This document shows positions 1 through 4,108 of a stretch of DNA of 5,845 nt, piece by piece. A program made the position numbers and the translations under genes. The stretch is taken from assembly GCA_026981635.1 (NCBI GenBank), contig JALSIF010000029.1, forward strand, positions 1-5,845. The letters are read 5' to 3'. The notes below the pieces were generated by a model. It worked only from the letters and a program-made list of their open reading frames with translations, did not search any database and was not told the DNA's origin. This stretch comes from a bacterium. GTDB taxonomy: Bacteria > 4484-113 > JALSIF01. How positions within the stretch are numbered: the first letter of the stretch is position 1; each line of letters opens with the position of its first letter.

Positions 1-219
<219 letters not shown>

Positions 220-264
220 CCCCACCTCTCCCTCTTCCACTTTCCCAACCCACCTGACTTCCCT

Positions 265-306
265 CTCCCCCTCCCTGCTTGCGGGGAGGGGGCCGGGGGG
301 TGGGGT
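265..306 (+). repeat. GC-rich hairpin repeat unit, perfect copy 1
   Basis: This 42-base unit is identical, base for base, to 2146-2187. It contains an inverted repeat of CCCCCTCCC and GGGAGGGGG around a TGCTTGC-containing loop, followed by a CCGGGGGGTGGGGT tail. It starts 45 bases after the ahcY stop and could act as a terminator or mRNA 3'-end stabiliser for ahcY. There is no downstream T tract, so a classical intrinsic terminator is not supported. Confidence 0.9.
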
Positions 307-364
307 GGACCTTAGGATAGGAATAGCTCCAGCCAAACACCGAAATCCCCCCTGCTCAAAGAAA

Positions 365-464
365 CCCCTCCCGGCTGCCTCACGGCAGCCACCCTCACCG
401 CCCGCGGTGAGGAAAAAAAGAAGCTCCCCCTCCCTGCTTGCGGGGAGGGGGTTGGGGGGAGGGG
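365..464 (+). repeat. Structured repeat element 1 (cloverleaf-like, complete)
   Basis: The element folds into one closing stem and three internal hairpins. The closing stem pairs CCCCTCCC (365-372) with GGGAGGGG (457-464). Hairpin 1 pairs GGCTGCC (373-379) with GGCAGCC (384-390) around TCAC. Hairpin 2 pairs CCTCACCG (393-400) with CGGTGAGG (405-412) around CCCG. Hairpin 3 pairs CCCCCTCCC (426-434) with GGGAGGGGG (443-451). An A-rich AAAAAAAGAAG linker separates hairpins 2 and 3. The sequence of hairpins 1 and 2 and of the closing stem differs from the other complete copies, yet all pairs are kept. Confidence 0.85.
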
Positions 465-481
465 TTTACAGCGGAACAAAA

Positions 482-574
482 CCCCACCCGGCGCTCCGCG
501 CCACCCTCCCCTCACGAGGGGAGGGGAAAGAAGATTCCCATCCCCTTCTGCTGGGAGGGGGCCGGGGGGTGGGG
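482..574 (+). repeat. Structured repeat element 2 (cloverleaf-like, complete)
   Basis: This has the same architecture as the element at 365-464. The closing stem pairs CCCCACCC (482-489) with GGGTGGGG (567-574). Hairpin 1 pairs GGCGC (490-494) with GCGCC (498-502). Hairpin 2 pairs CCCTCCCCT (504-512) with AGGGGAGGG (517-525) around CACG. A GAAAGAAG-type linker follows. Hairpin 3 (CCCCTTC near 542-548 with GGGAGGGG at 553-560) contains a G-T pair. The A-T pair in the middle of the closing stem is a T-A pair in the element at 365-464, a clear compensatory change. Confidence 0.85.
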
Positions 575-580
575 TCTGTC

Positions 581-605
581 TGCGGGGAGGGGCCAGGGGT
601 GGGGT
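581..605 (+). repeat. Truncated copy of the hairpin repeat unit
   Basis: The 3' half of the hairpin unit (TGCGGGGAGGGGCCAGGGGT then GGGGT) appears here without its C-rich 5' arm, six bases after the complete element at 482-574. Its tail, CCAGGGGTGGGGT, matches the copy ending at 2143 better than the copy ending at 306. It is probably a decayed or partly deleted copy. Confidence 0.7.
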
Positions 606-717
606 CTCCCTCCTCTAAAAAAGTCCCCAGAATTTTCCCCTCCAACCCTGCGCTGCGGGGGGTCTCAGGTGTATAGGTATATGAGGGGGCAGTGAGATGC
701 CCTGGAAAGGAACTAGC

Positions 718-723
718 AGGAGG
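718..723 (+). promoter_or_regulatory. Strong Shine-Dalgarno that fixes the start at 733
   Basis: A perfect AGGAGG ends nine bases before the ATG at 733. The in-frame ATG at 697 has no such site, so 733 is preferred. The native-looking genes further right lack a comparable site. Confidence 0.85.
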
Positions 724-732
724 TCTGTAGAG

Positions 733-1452
733 ATGAGCAAGAAGCCAGCAATACACCCACATTCAATCCTTCAACGCCTATTGACGGCGCTGATGATTTC
801 TGCTTTTATCTACACATTTAGTCTCATTGATACTAGCAATCCCTCATTTGCCCAAGGAAGCCAGCTTGGCTGTTGCAGAATCGGTTGGAGAACAACTGAA
901 CTAACAATCCCAGCAACATGGACAATAGAATACAATGACGGTTCAACTTGCACAATTAATTCAAGCCGGTGGATCGAACCAGTATTTGCCTCTGAAGGTT
1001 GTACCGATAAATCTAGATGTGATGAAATGGGGGGAGAATGGACCCCAGAAGGACAACCTGTTGATATCTTATGTTTTGATGTAAATCAAACAAATTTCAG
1101 CTATGCAGGATCATCAGGAAAGACACTTTCAGACTGTGTTCAAACAGAAGATAAGATTATTGACGGCATTACTTACCGTTGCGTAAGAGCCTTCTGCGCC
1201 TGTGGAAGCGGTAACGGCTCGTCTTTCGCATCTACATCTCTTGGCGGATGTCAATTCAAGGTGGAAACTACCCTCTTGCCAAGCTGGACTATATTTAAAC
1301 TTGGTAGATTTGTCTCAACTGAGAGTAGCTATCACATCACCCCGATGGATCCGTTTATCTTATTTGGGATTGTAGACTTAAAAAAACAAATCATTTATTT
1401 GAATAAAAACACCAAAAGTCCAGATAAATCACCAGAAACAAAGGAGGGATGA
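733..1452 (+). CDS. AT-rich gene for an exported cysteine-rich protein of unknown function
   Basis: The 239-residue product is not a member of any family I recognise. Lys3 and Lys4 precede a long hydrophobic segment (about residues 16-32), and the Ser-Phe-Ala sequence ending at residue 40 suits signal peptidase I cleavage before Gln41. If it is not cleaved, the segment would be an N-terminal membrane anchor. The mature part has eleven cysteines (47, 48, 73, 90, 96, 114, 135, 150, 155, 157, 173) confined to its first two thirds, including an adjacent pair and a CVRAFCAC cluster, which suggests disulfides or metal binding outside the cytoplasm. The last 25 residues or so are hydrophilic and Lys-rich. 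The DNA is markedly AT-richer (roughly 40-45% GC by eye) and uses A/T-ending codons unlike every neighbour, which suggests acquisition from another genome. Only three bases separate its stop from the lipoprotein start at 1456, so the two genes form a probable operon. The function is open. Confidence 0.85.
   Translation: MSKKPAIHPHSILQRLLTALMISAFIYTFSLIDTSNPSFAQGSQLGCCRIGWRTTELTIPATWTIEYNDGSTCTINSSRWIEPVFASEGCTDKSRCDEMGGEWTPEGQPVDILCFDVNQTNFSYAGSSGKTLSDCVQTEDKIIDGITYRCVRAFCACGSGNGSSFASTSLGGCQFKVETTLLPSWTIFKLGRFVSTESSYHITPMDPFILFGIVDLKKQIIYLNKNTKSPDKSPETKEG
1442..1447 (+). promoter_or_regulatory. Strong Shine-Dalgarno for the lipoprotein gene
   Basis: A perfect AGGAGG lies inside the last codons of the upstream gene, eight bases before the ATG at 1456. 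It fixes that start and makes translational coupling across the three-base gap likely. Confidence 0.85.
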
Positions 1453-1455
1453 CAC

Positions 1456-1938
1456 ATGTCAGGAACACATCTGAAGTCAGTTTTCGCCATTGCCATCCTG
1501 GCAAGCCTCGCTCTCATTGCGGGCTGCCGGGGAGGCGGCCCGGAACCGTCCAGGGAACTTTCCCGAGCAAGCTTCTCCGACGACAACGCTCTAGTTCTGA
1601 GTAGCGACTTCGGAGAGGCAATCCGGAGACTCAGCCTTCCCCCCGCTAGCCCTTCCCCTGATCAAGCAGGCTCAAGGACCAGCAACATGGCCTGCTACCT
1701 CTCCCCCACCAGCGCTCCCCGTCCGGGCAAGCTCTTCCGTGTGGAGCGCATAGATGGAAAGACCACCTACGTCCGCAGGCCGGCCATGATTGTCAACGAC
1801 CTGGCCGCCGCTTACCCTGGGGCTCCCGCCATGGTTCCCCCGCCAGGCTATGAGAAGGTGGGGCTTTGCGAGCTTATGGGTGGCACCCCAGTCCCCGCCC
1901 CACCTCCAGTGGACACCGGCCTTTTCCTAAAACCTTAG
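1456..1938 (+). CDS. Small predicted lipoprotein of unknown function
   Basis: The 160-residue product starts with a short polar segment (one Lys at position 7), a hydrophobic core (about residues 9-22) and a lipobox, Leu-Ile-Ala-Gly-Cys. Cleavage and lipidation at Cys24 would anchor it on the outer side of a membrane. The mature protein begins with a Gly-rich linker. It then has a Ser/Pro-rich stretch (about 60-90) and a central segment, GKLFRVERIDGKTTYVRRPA (91-110), that looks beta-rich. The C-terminus is Pro-rich (123-160). Besides Cys24 it has only Cys80 and Cys138. The sequence CELMGG (138-143) resembles CDEMGG (96-101) in the protein encoded just upstream. Base composition is GC-rich and host-like, in contrast to the upstream gene. 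The start is set by AGGAGG at 1442-1447. I recognise no family; the pairing suggests that both products act at the same cell-surface site. Confidence 0.82.
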   Translation: MSGTHLKSVFAIAILASLALIAGCRGGGPEPSRELSRASFSDDNALVLSSDFGEAIRRLSLPPASPSPDQAGSRTSNMACYLSPTSAPRPGKLFRVERIDGKTTYVRRPAMIVNDLAAAYPGAPAMVPPPGYEKVGLCELMGGTPVPAPPPVDTGLFLKP

Positions 1939-2049
1939 GCCTCTTGCCTCGTCCCCCTGGGCATCGCCAACCAACGCCTGATGGACTAGCCCAACTGAGC
2001 CAACAAGGCCCAGCAGCTAGCCGAAGCCCTCTCCCCGCCTGCGCGGTCC

Positions 2050-2142
2050 CACTCCACCCGGCGCTTCGCACCACCCTCCCCTTACGAGGGGAGGGGAAAG
2101 AAGCTCCCCCTCCCCGTTTACAGGGAGGGGCCAGGGGTGGGG
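2050..2142 (+). repeat. Structured repeat element 3 (cloverleaf-like, complete)
   Basis: The closing stem pairs CTCCACCC (2050-2057) with GGGTGGGG (2135-2142) and includes one G-T pair. Hairpin 1 (GGCGC 2058-2062 with GCACC 2066-2070) has one mismatch. Hairpin 2 pairs CCCTCCCCT (2072-2080) with AGGGGAGGG (2085-2093) around TACG. A GAAAGAAG linker precedes hairpin 3 (CCCCTCCC near 2107-2114 with GGGAGGGG at 2123-2130). It is closest in sequence to the element at 482-574, with which it shares most of hairpins 1 and 2. Confidence 0.85.
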
Positions 2143-2145
2143 TCC

Positions 2146-2187
2146 CTCCCCCTCCCTGCTTGCGGGGAGGGGGCCGGGGGGTGGGGT
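2146..2187 (+). repeat. GC-rich hairpin repeat unit, perfect copy 2
   Basis: This is a 42-of-42 match to 265-306, in direct orientation. It ends 13 bases before the GTG start of the purine nucleoside phosphorylase gene, so any -35 element of that gene would lie inside the repeat. Together with the copy at 265-306 it brackets the secreted-protein/lipoprotein module. Confidence 0.9.
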
Positions 2188-2188
2188 T

Positions 2189-2194
2189 TACAAT
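2189..2194 (+). promoter_or_regulatory. -10-like TACAAT placed for leaderless transcription of the phosphorylase gene
   Basis: TACAAT ends six bases before the GTG at 2201, and there is no Shine-Dalgarno at the right distance. That spacing would put the transcription start at or next to the start codon, as in the leaderless TANNNT promoters known in Deinococcus and Actinobacteria. No good -35 is visible because the preceding bases are the G-rich repeat. Confidence 0.5.
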
Positions 2195-2200
2195 TGCCCC

Positions 2201-3061
2201 GTGTCCGAGCAGGCCTTTCCCGTCCCCTTAAGCCAGCAGCGCGAGGAGCTCTCTGCAGCCCTGGCCCATATCCGCCAGAGCACCCAGCGGGACTACCCCT
2301 TTGCCCTGATCGGGGGAAGCGGCCTTGACCTTGCCTCCCTGATTGAGGAGGAGGATGCCCGCCTCCCCCTGGTCGGCATCCCCCACCTTGCCCCCGCCAC
2401 CGTGGCCGGTCACCGGGGCGAGCTCATCCTCGGCACCTGCCAGGGAAAACCCCTCGCCCTCCAGCTCGGCCGCCTCCACTACTACGAGGGCCACTCCCTC
2501 TACCGGGTCACCTTCCCCGTCCGCCTGCTCAGTGCCCTTGGCGCCCGGGTGCTGGTGGTGACCACCGCCTCGGGTGGCATCCACCGCGACATGGCCCCCG
2601 GCGACGTGATGCTCCACAGCGACTTCATCAACCTGCTGGGCGACGACCCCCTGCGCGGAGTGGAGGTGGAGCCCGGACGGCCCCGCTTCCTGGACCTCTC
2701 CGCCCCCTACGACCTGGAGCTGACCGACCTCCTGGAGGAGGCCCTCTTGGGCGCCGGCCTGGTGGTCCACCGGGGGACCTTTGCCGCCCGCCCCGGCCCC
2801 TGCTACGAGACCCGGGCCGAGATTGAGATGCTGAGAAGCCTGGGGGTGGGGGCCGTCTCCATGTCCACCGTGCCCGAGGTGGTGGTGGGAAACCATCTGG
2901 GCATGCGGGTGGTGGGTCTATCCATTATCACCAACCGGGCAGGGGTGGGCAAGCTCTCCCATGAGGAGGTGCTAAGGGTCAGCCAGCAGGCATCAGAGCG
3001 CCTCTGCCAGGCCCTGCAAAGTTTCCTCGCCCGCGCCGAGGCGGGAGGAGAGGGAGGATAA
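2201..3061 (+). CDS. punA: Purine nucleoside phosphorylase, trimeric PNP/MTAP family
   Basis: This cytosolic salvage enzyme cleaves purine nucleosides with phosphate to the free base and ribose-1-phosphate. The 286-residue length is normal for the trimeric class. Motifs in order: phosphate-binding GGSGL (38-42); GRLHYYEGHS (90-99), matching the GRFHxYEGY region; TASGGI (122-127), the equivalent of NAAGG; YETRAE (202-207) with the base-contacting Glu203; SMSTVPE (220-226); ITNRAG (243-248); and SHEEVL (253-258). Asn245 instead of the Asp of methylthioadenosine phosphorylases predicts 6-oxopurine (inosine/guanosine) preference. His254, matching human His257, predicts a free ribose 5'-OH rather than a methylthio group. 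A GTG start is chosen: the N-terminal helix length fits, and TACAAT lies just upstream. It sits downstream of ahcY, whose product adenosine could feed it after deamination. Methylthioinosine phosphorylase remains a less likely alternative. Confidence 0.9.
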   Translation: MSEQAFPVPLSQQREELSAALAHIRQSTQRDYPFALIGGSGLDLASLIEEEDARLPLVGIPHLAPATVAGHRGELILGTCQGKPLALQLGRLHYYEGHSLYRVTFPVRLLSALGARVLVVTTASGGIHRDMAPGDVMLHSDFINLLGDDPLRGVEVEPGRPRFLDLSAPYDLELTDLLEEALLGAGLVVHRGTFAARPGPCYETRAEIEMLRSLGVGAVSMSTVPEVVVGNHLGMRVVGLSIITNRAGVGKLSHEEVLRVSQQASERLCQALQSFLARAEAGGEGG

Positions 3062-3078
3062 GCGACTCCTGATGGAAG

Positions 3079-3151
3079 TGGCGGGGGCGGGATTCGAACC
3101 CGCGACCTGACGGTTATGAGCCGTCCGCTCTAACCCCTGAGCTACCCCGCC
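3079..3151 (-). tRNA. tRNA with CAT anticodon (elongator Met, or Ile2)
   Basis: The minus strand folds as a complete 73-base tRNA. The acceptor GGCGGGG pairs with CCCCGCC, and the D stem GCTC pairs with GAGC. The anticodon stem GACGG/CCGTC closes the loop CTCATAA, with the anticodon at 3116-3118. The T arm is GCGGG-TTCGAAT-CCCGC and the discriminator is A. CCA is not encoded. It is not the initiator, because G1-C72 is paired and the anticodon stem lacks three consecutive G-C pairs with G at 29-31. A CAT anticodon also serves the lysidine-modified minor isoleucine tRNA. The acceptor stem lacks the C4-G69/C5-G68 pairs seen in E. coli tRNA-Ile2, which favours elongator Met. It is convergent with the phosphorylase gene (17-base gap) and lies downstream of the TRAP gene on the same strand. 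Confidence 0.95.
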
Positions 3152-3210
3152 GCCGCTGTGGCATCAGCCCGGGGCCTGGCACCACTTACTACCCCACCCG
3201 GGGCGCCTTG

Positions 3211-3516
3211 TTATACCTCAAACTCGGGGGCCTCGGTATGCTCCTCCTCCTGCCCCATGAGCTGGTCTGCGCTCACATCGGTGGTCCCCGAGAAGACCCG
3301 CCCGAAGCGGGTGAGGATCTCGGCCTGGCCGCGGATCTTCATCACGCTCACGTTCTCCGTAAACTGGGCGATGAAGACCTCGCCCGGGTCCAGCTTCTCC
3401 GAATGGAGGAAGCGGGTCTCCTCTCCGCGGGTGAGCCCGGAGACGCTCACTCCCGGACCCAGCGCCTTGACCACGATGTACTCGGCCTGCACCGCTTTAT
3501 CCAACTCGTCTTTCAT
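3211..3516 (-). CDS. mtrB: TRAP homologue: tryptophan RNA-binding attenuation protein with acidic C-terminal tail
   Basis: TRAP is a ring-shaped oligomer, an 11-mer in Bacillus. With tryptophan bound, it wraps RNA bearing GAG/TAG triplets spaced by two or three bases and thereby represses trp genes. Residues 12-72 align without gaps to B. subtilis TRAP residues 8-68 as I recall them. Shared stretches include GLTRG (27-31), HSEKLD (38-43), GEV-IAQFTE (45-54) and K-x-R-G (60-63). The three RNA-contacting positions are all present (Lys37, Lys56, Arg58 in B. subtilis; Lys41, Lys60, Arg62 here). The protein is 101 residues against about 75. The extra part is an N-terminal MKDELDKAVQ-type stretch and a C-terminal tail (76-101) with Glu at 90, 91, 92, 95, 98 and 100. 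No trp gene or anti-TRAP is in the window. It starts 47 bases after the Fur-family gene on the same strand. There is no Shine-Dalgarno; a TACAAT lies nine bases before the ATG. Confidence 0.88.
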   Translation of the reverse strand: MKDELDKAVQAEYIVVKALGPGVSVSGLTRGEETRFLHSEKLDPGEVFIAQFTENVSVMKIRGQAEILTRFGRVFSGTTDVSADQLMGQEEEHTEAPEFEV

Positions 3517-3525
3517 GGCCTAGGG

Positions 3526-3531
3526 ATTGTA
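3526..3531 (-). promoter_or_regulatory. -10-like TACAAT before the TRAP gene
   Basis: On the minus strand TACAAT ends nine bases before the ATG at 3516, which would give a transcript with a leader of at most a few bases. No convincing -35 is seen. It offers the TRAP gene its own promoter within the 47-base gap after the Fur-family gene; read-through from that gene is the alternative. Confidence 0.35.
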
Positions 3532-3563
3532 GCAAGGGCAAGGACGGCATGCCTATACCCGAG

Positions 3564-4055
3564 CTAGCCCCGCCGCTGCCCCTTGCAGCGGGGACAGAGG
3601 CCGTGGATGATGAGCTCGCTGTCCACAAACTGCCACCCCCGGCAGGCGGCCGCCTGCCTCACCAGGTGCTCGTGGCCCCAATCCACAAACTCAACGATCT
3701 CCCCGCACCCCTCGCAGATCATGTGGTGGTGGTGCTGCCGGCCCAGCTTCACCTCATAGCGGGCCGGCCCCTCGTCCATGGTGCTCTTGGACAAAAGCCC
3801 CGCCCTCACCATCAGGTCCAGGGTGCGATAGACCGTTGCCCGGCTCAGGGGAAAGCGGTCAAACTCCTCTCGCCAGCGCCCCTCACGGCGAAGCAGCTCC
3901 AGGATCGCCTCGGCATCAAAGTGACGGGGCTTGAGGCGAAAGATCTCCTCCGCCATGAAGAGCCGCTTCTTGGTCACATGGTGACCCTTCCCCCGCAGGT
4001 ACTCTGCAAACAACCGCCGGGCCCGTTCCGCTTCCGTCTCAACTTTAGCGCTCAC
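3564..4055 (-). CDS. Fur-family metal- or peroxide-responsive transcriptional repressor
   Basis: This 163-residue cytosolic DNA-binding regulator belongs to the Fur/Zur/PerR family, which uses a metal-loaded dimer to repress target promoters. The N-terminal winged helix (about 1-90) includes HFDAEAIL (45-52) and the recognition helix LSRATVYRTLDLM (70-82). The dimerisation domain follows, with ARYEV (98-102), HHHHMICEGCGEIVEF (108-123) and CPRC (154-157). Cys114/Cys117 and Cys154/Cys157 would form the structural zinc site. His45, Glu102 and the His108-111 cluster are candidates for the regulatory metal site. Compared with short family members there is a charged stretch (RREGRWREEFDRFP, 56-69) before the recognition helix. 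The metal specificity cannot be read from the sequence. A GTG start is used; an out-of-frame ATG lies just upstream, and no Shine-Dalgarno is seen. It is divergent from the arginine deiminase gene and 53 bases away. Confidence 0.93.
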   Translation of the reverse strand: MSAKVETEAERARRLFAEYLRGKGHHVTKKRLFMAEEIFRLKPRHFDAEAILELLRREGRWREEFDRFPLSRATVYRTLDLMVRAGLLSKSTMDEGPARYEVKLGRQHHHHMICEGCGEIVEFVDWGHEHLVRQAAACRGWQFVDSELIIHGLCPRCKGQRRG

Positions 4056-4056
4056 T

Positions 4057-4079
4057 AAGTCTCATATTATCACGGACTT
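4057..4079. promoter_or_regulatory. Candidate operator in the divergent Fur-family gene/arginine deiminase control region
   Basis: This is an imperfect 23-bp palindrome, AAGTC (4057-4061) and GACTT (4075-4079), around an AT-rich centre in which the 4066/4070 and 4067/4069 pairs also match. It covers the -10-like element of the Fur-family gene, a usual position for autorepression. The heptamer CTCATAT occurs inside it (4061-4067) and again at 4087-4093, on the side of the deiminase promoter. It does not match the E. coli Fur box closely, so the assignment rests on position and symmetry only. Confidence 0.3.
4064..4069 (-). promoter_or_regulatory. -10-like element of the Fur-family gene
   Basis: The minus strand reads GATAATAT just upstream of the GTG at 4055. 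TAATAT (4069 to 4064) ends eight bases before the start, and the overlapping GATAAT ends ten before it. With no Shine-Dalgarno visible, a very short leader or leaderless transcript is likely. Confidence 0.4.
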
Positions 4080-4096
4080 GAAAGAGCTCATATCCC

Positions 4097-4102
4097 TAAA
4101 AT
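4097..4102 (+). promoter_or_regulatory. -10-like TAAAAT placed for leaderless transcription of the arginine deiminase gene
   Basis: TAAAAT ends six bases before the GTG at 4109, the same spacing as TACAAT ahead of the phosphorylase gene, and again without a Shine-Dalgarno. TTGAAA at 4078-4083 is only 13 bases away, too close for a standard -35. The next in-frame GTG, at 4130, directly abuts AGGG and is less likely as the start. Confidence 0.45.
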
Positions 4103-4108
4103 CCTGCT

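Larger units (their letters stand above)
220..732. other. Gene-free region filled with GC-rich structured repeats
   Basis: No convincing gene lies between the ahcY stop and the start at 733. Open frames here are low-complexity Pro/Gly/Arg/Ser-rich translations of the repeats and lack family features. The stretch holds a solitary hairpin unit (265-306), two complete cloverleaf-type elements (365-464 and 482-574) and a truncated unit (581-605), all described separately. Bases 307-364 and 606-670 are unassigned. The AT-richer stretch at about 671-683 (GTATAGGTATATG) is the only promoter-like sequence ahead of the gene at 733; no convincing -35 box accompanies it, so it is not called as a promoter. 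Confidence 0.8.
1939..2200. other. Gene-free region with the second repeat block
   Basis: Bases 1939-2049 contain nothing I recognise. Bases 2050-2187 are a complete structured element followed by a perfect hairpin unit, both described separately. The -10-like sequence for the next gene lies at 2189-2194. Confidence 0.75.

Noticed and set aside
697-732. Upstream ATG at 697 as the start of the cysteine-rich protein
   Set aside because: No Shine-Dalgarno precedes it, whereas AGGAGG sits nine bases before the in-frame ATG at 733, and the shorter form gives a normal signal peptide.
265-2187. CRISPR array
   Set aside because: The repeats are few, unevenly spaced, internally self-complementary and not separated by unique spacers of constant length; there is no cas gene.
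265-2187. Insertion sequence or composite transposon
   Set aside because: No transposase, inverted terminal ends or target-site duplication is seen; only direct repeats from a family with many local copies flank the module.
2228-2896. Long open frame antisense to the phosphorylase gene
   Set aside because: It is the shadow of a high-GC gene: a His/Gly/Val/Glu-rich composition without a motif, while the plus strand encodes a complete conserved enzyme.
3079-3151. Initiator tRNA-fMet
   Set aside because: The first acceptor pair is G-C and matched, and the anticodon stem lacks the three consecutive G-C pairs of initiators.
3152-3210. Intrinsic terminator between the TRAP gene and the tRNA
   Set aside because: CCCGGGGC occurs twice as a direct repeat with a palindromic core, but the possible stem is six pairs with a long loop and no T tract.
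3549-4058. Plus-strand open frame covering the Fur-family gene
   Set aside because: The minus strand has the full Fur-family domain set with two CxxC motifs; the plus-strand product is a Pro/Leu/His-rich shadow.
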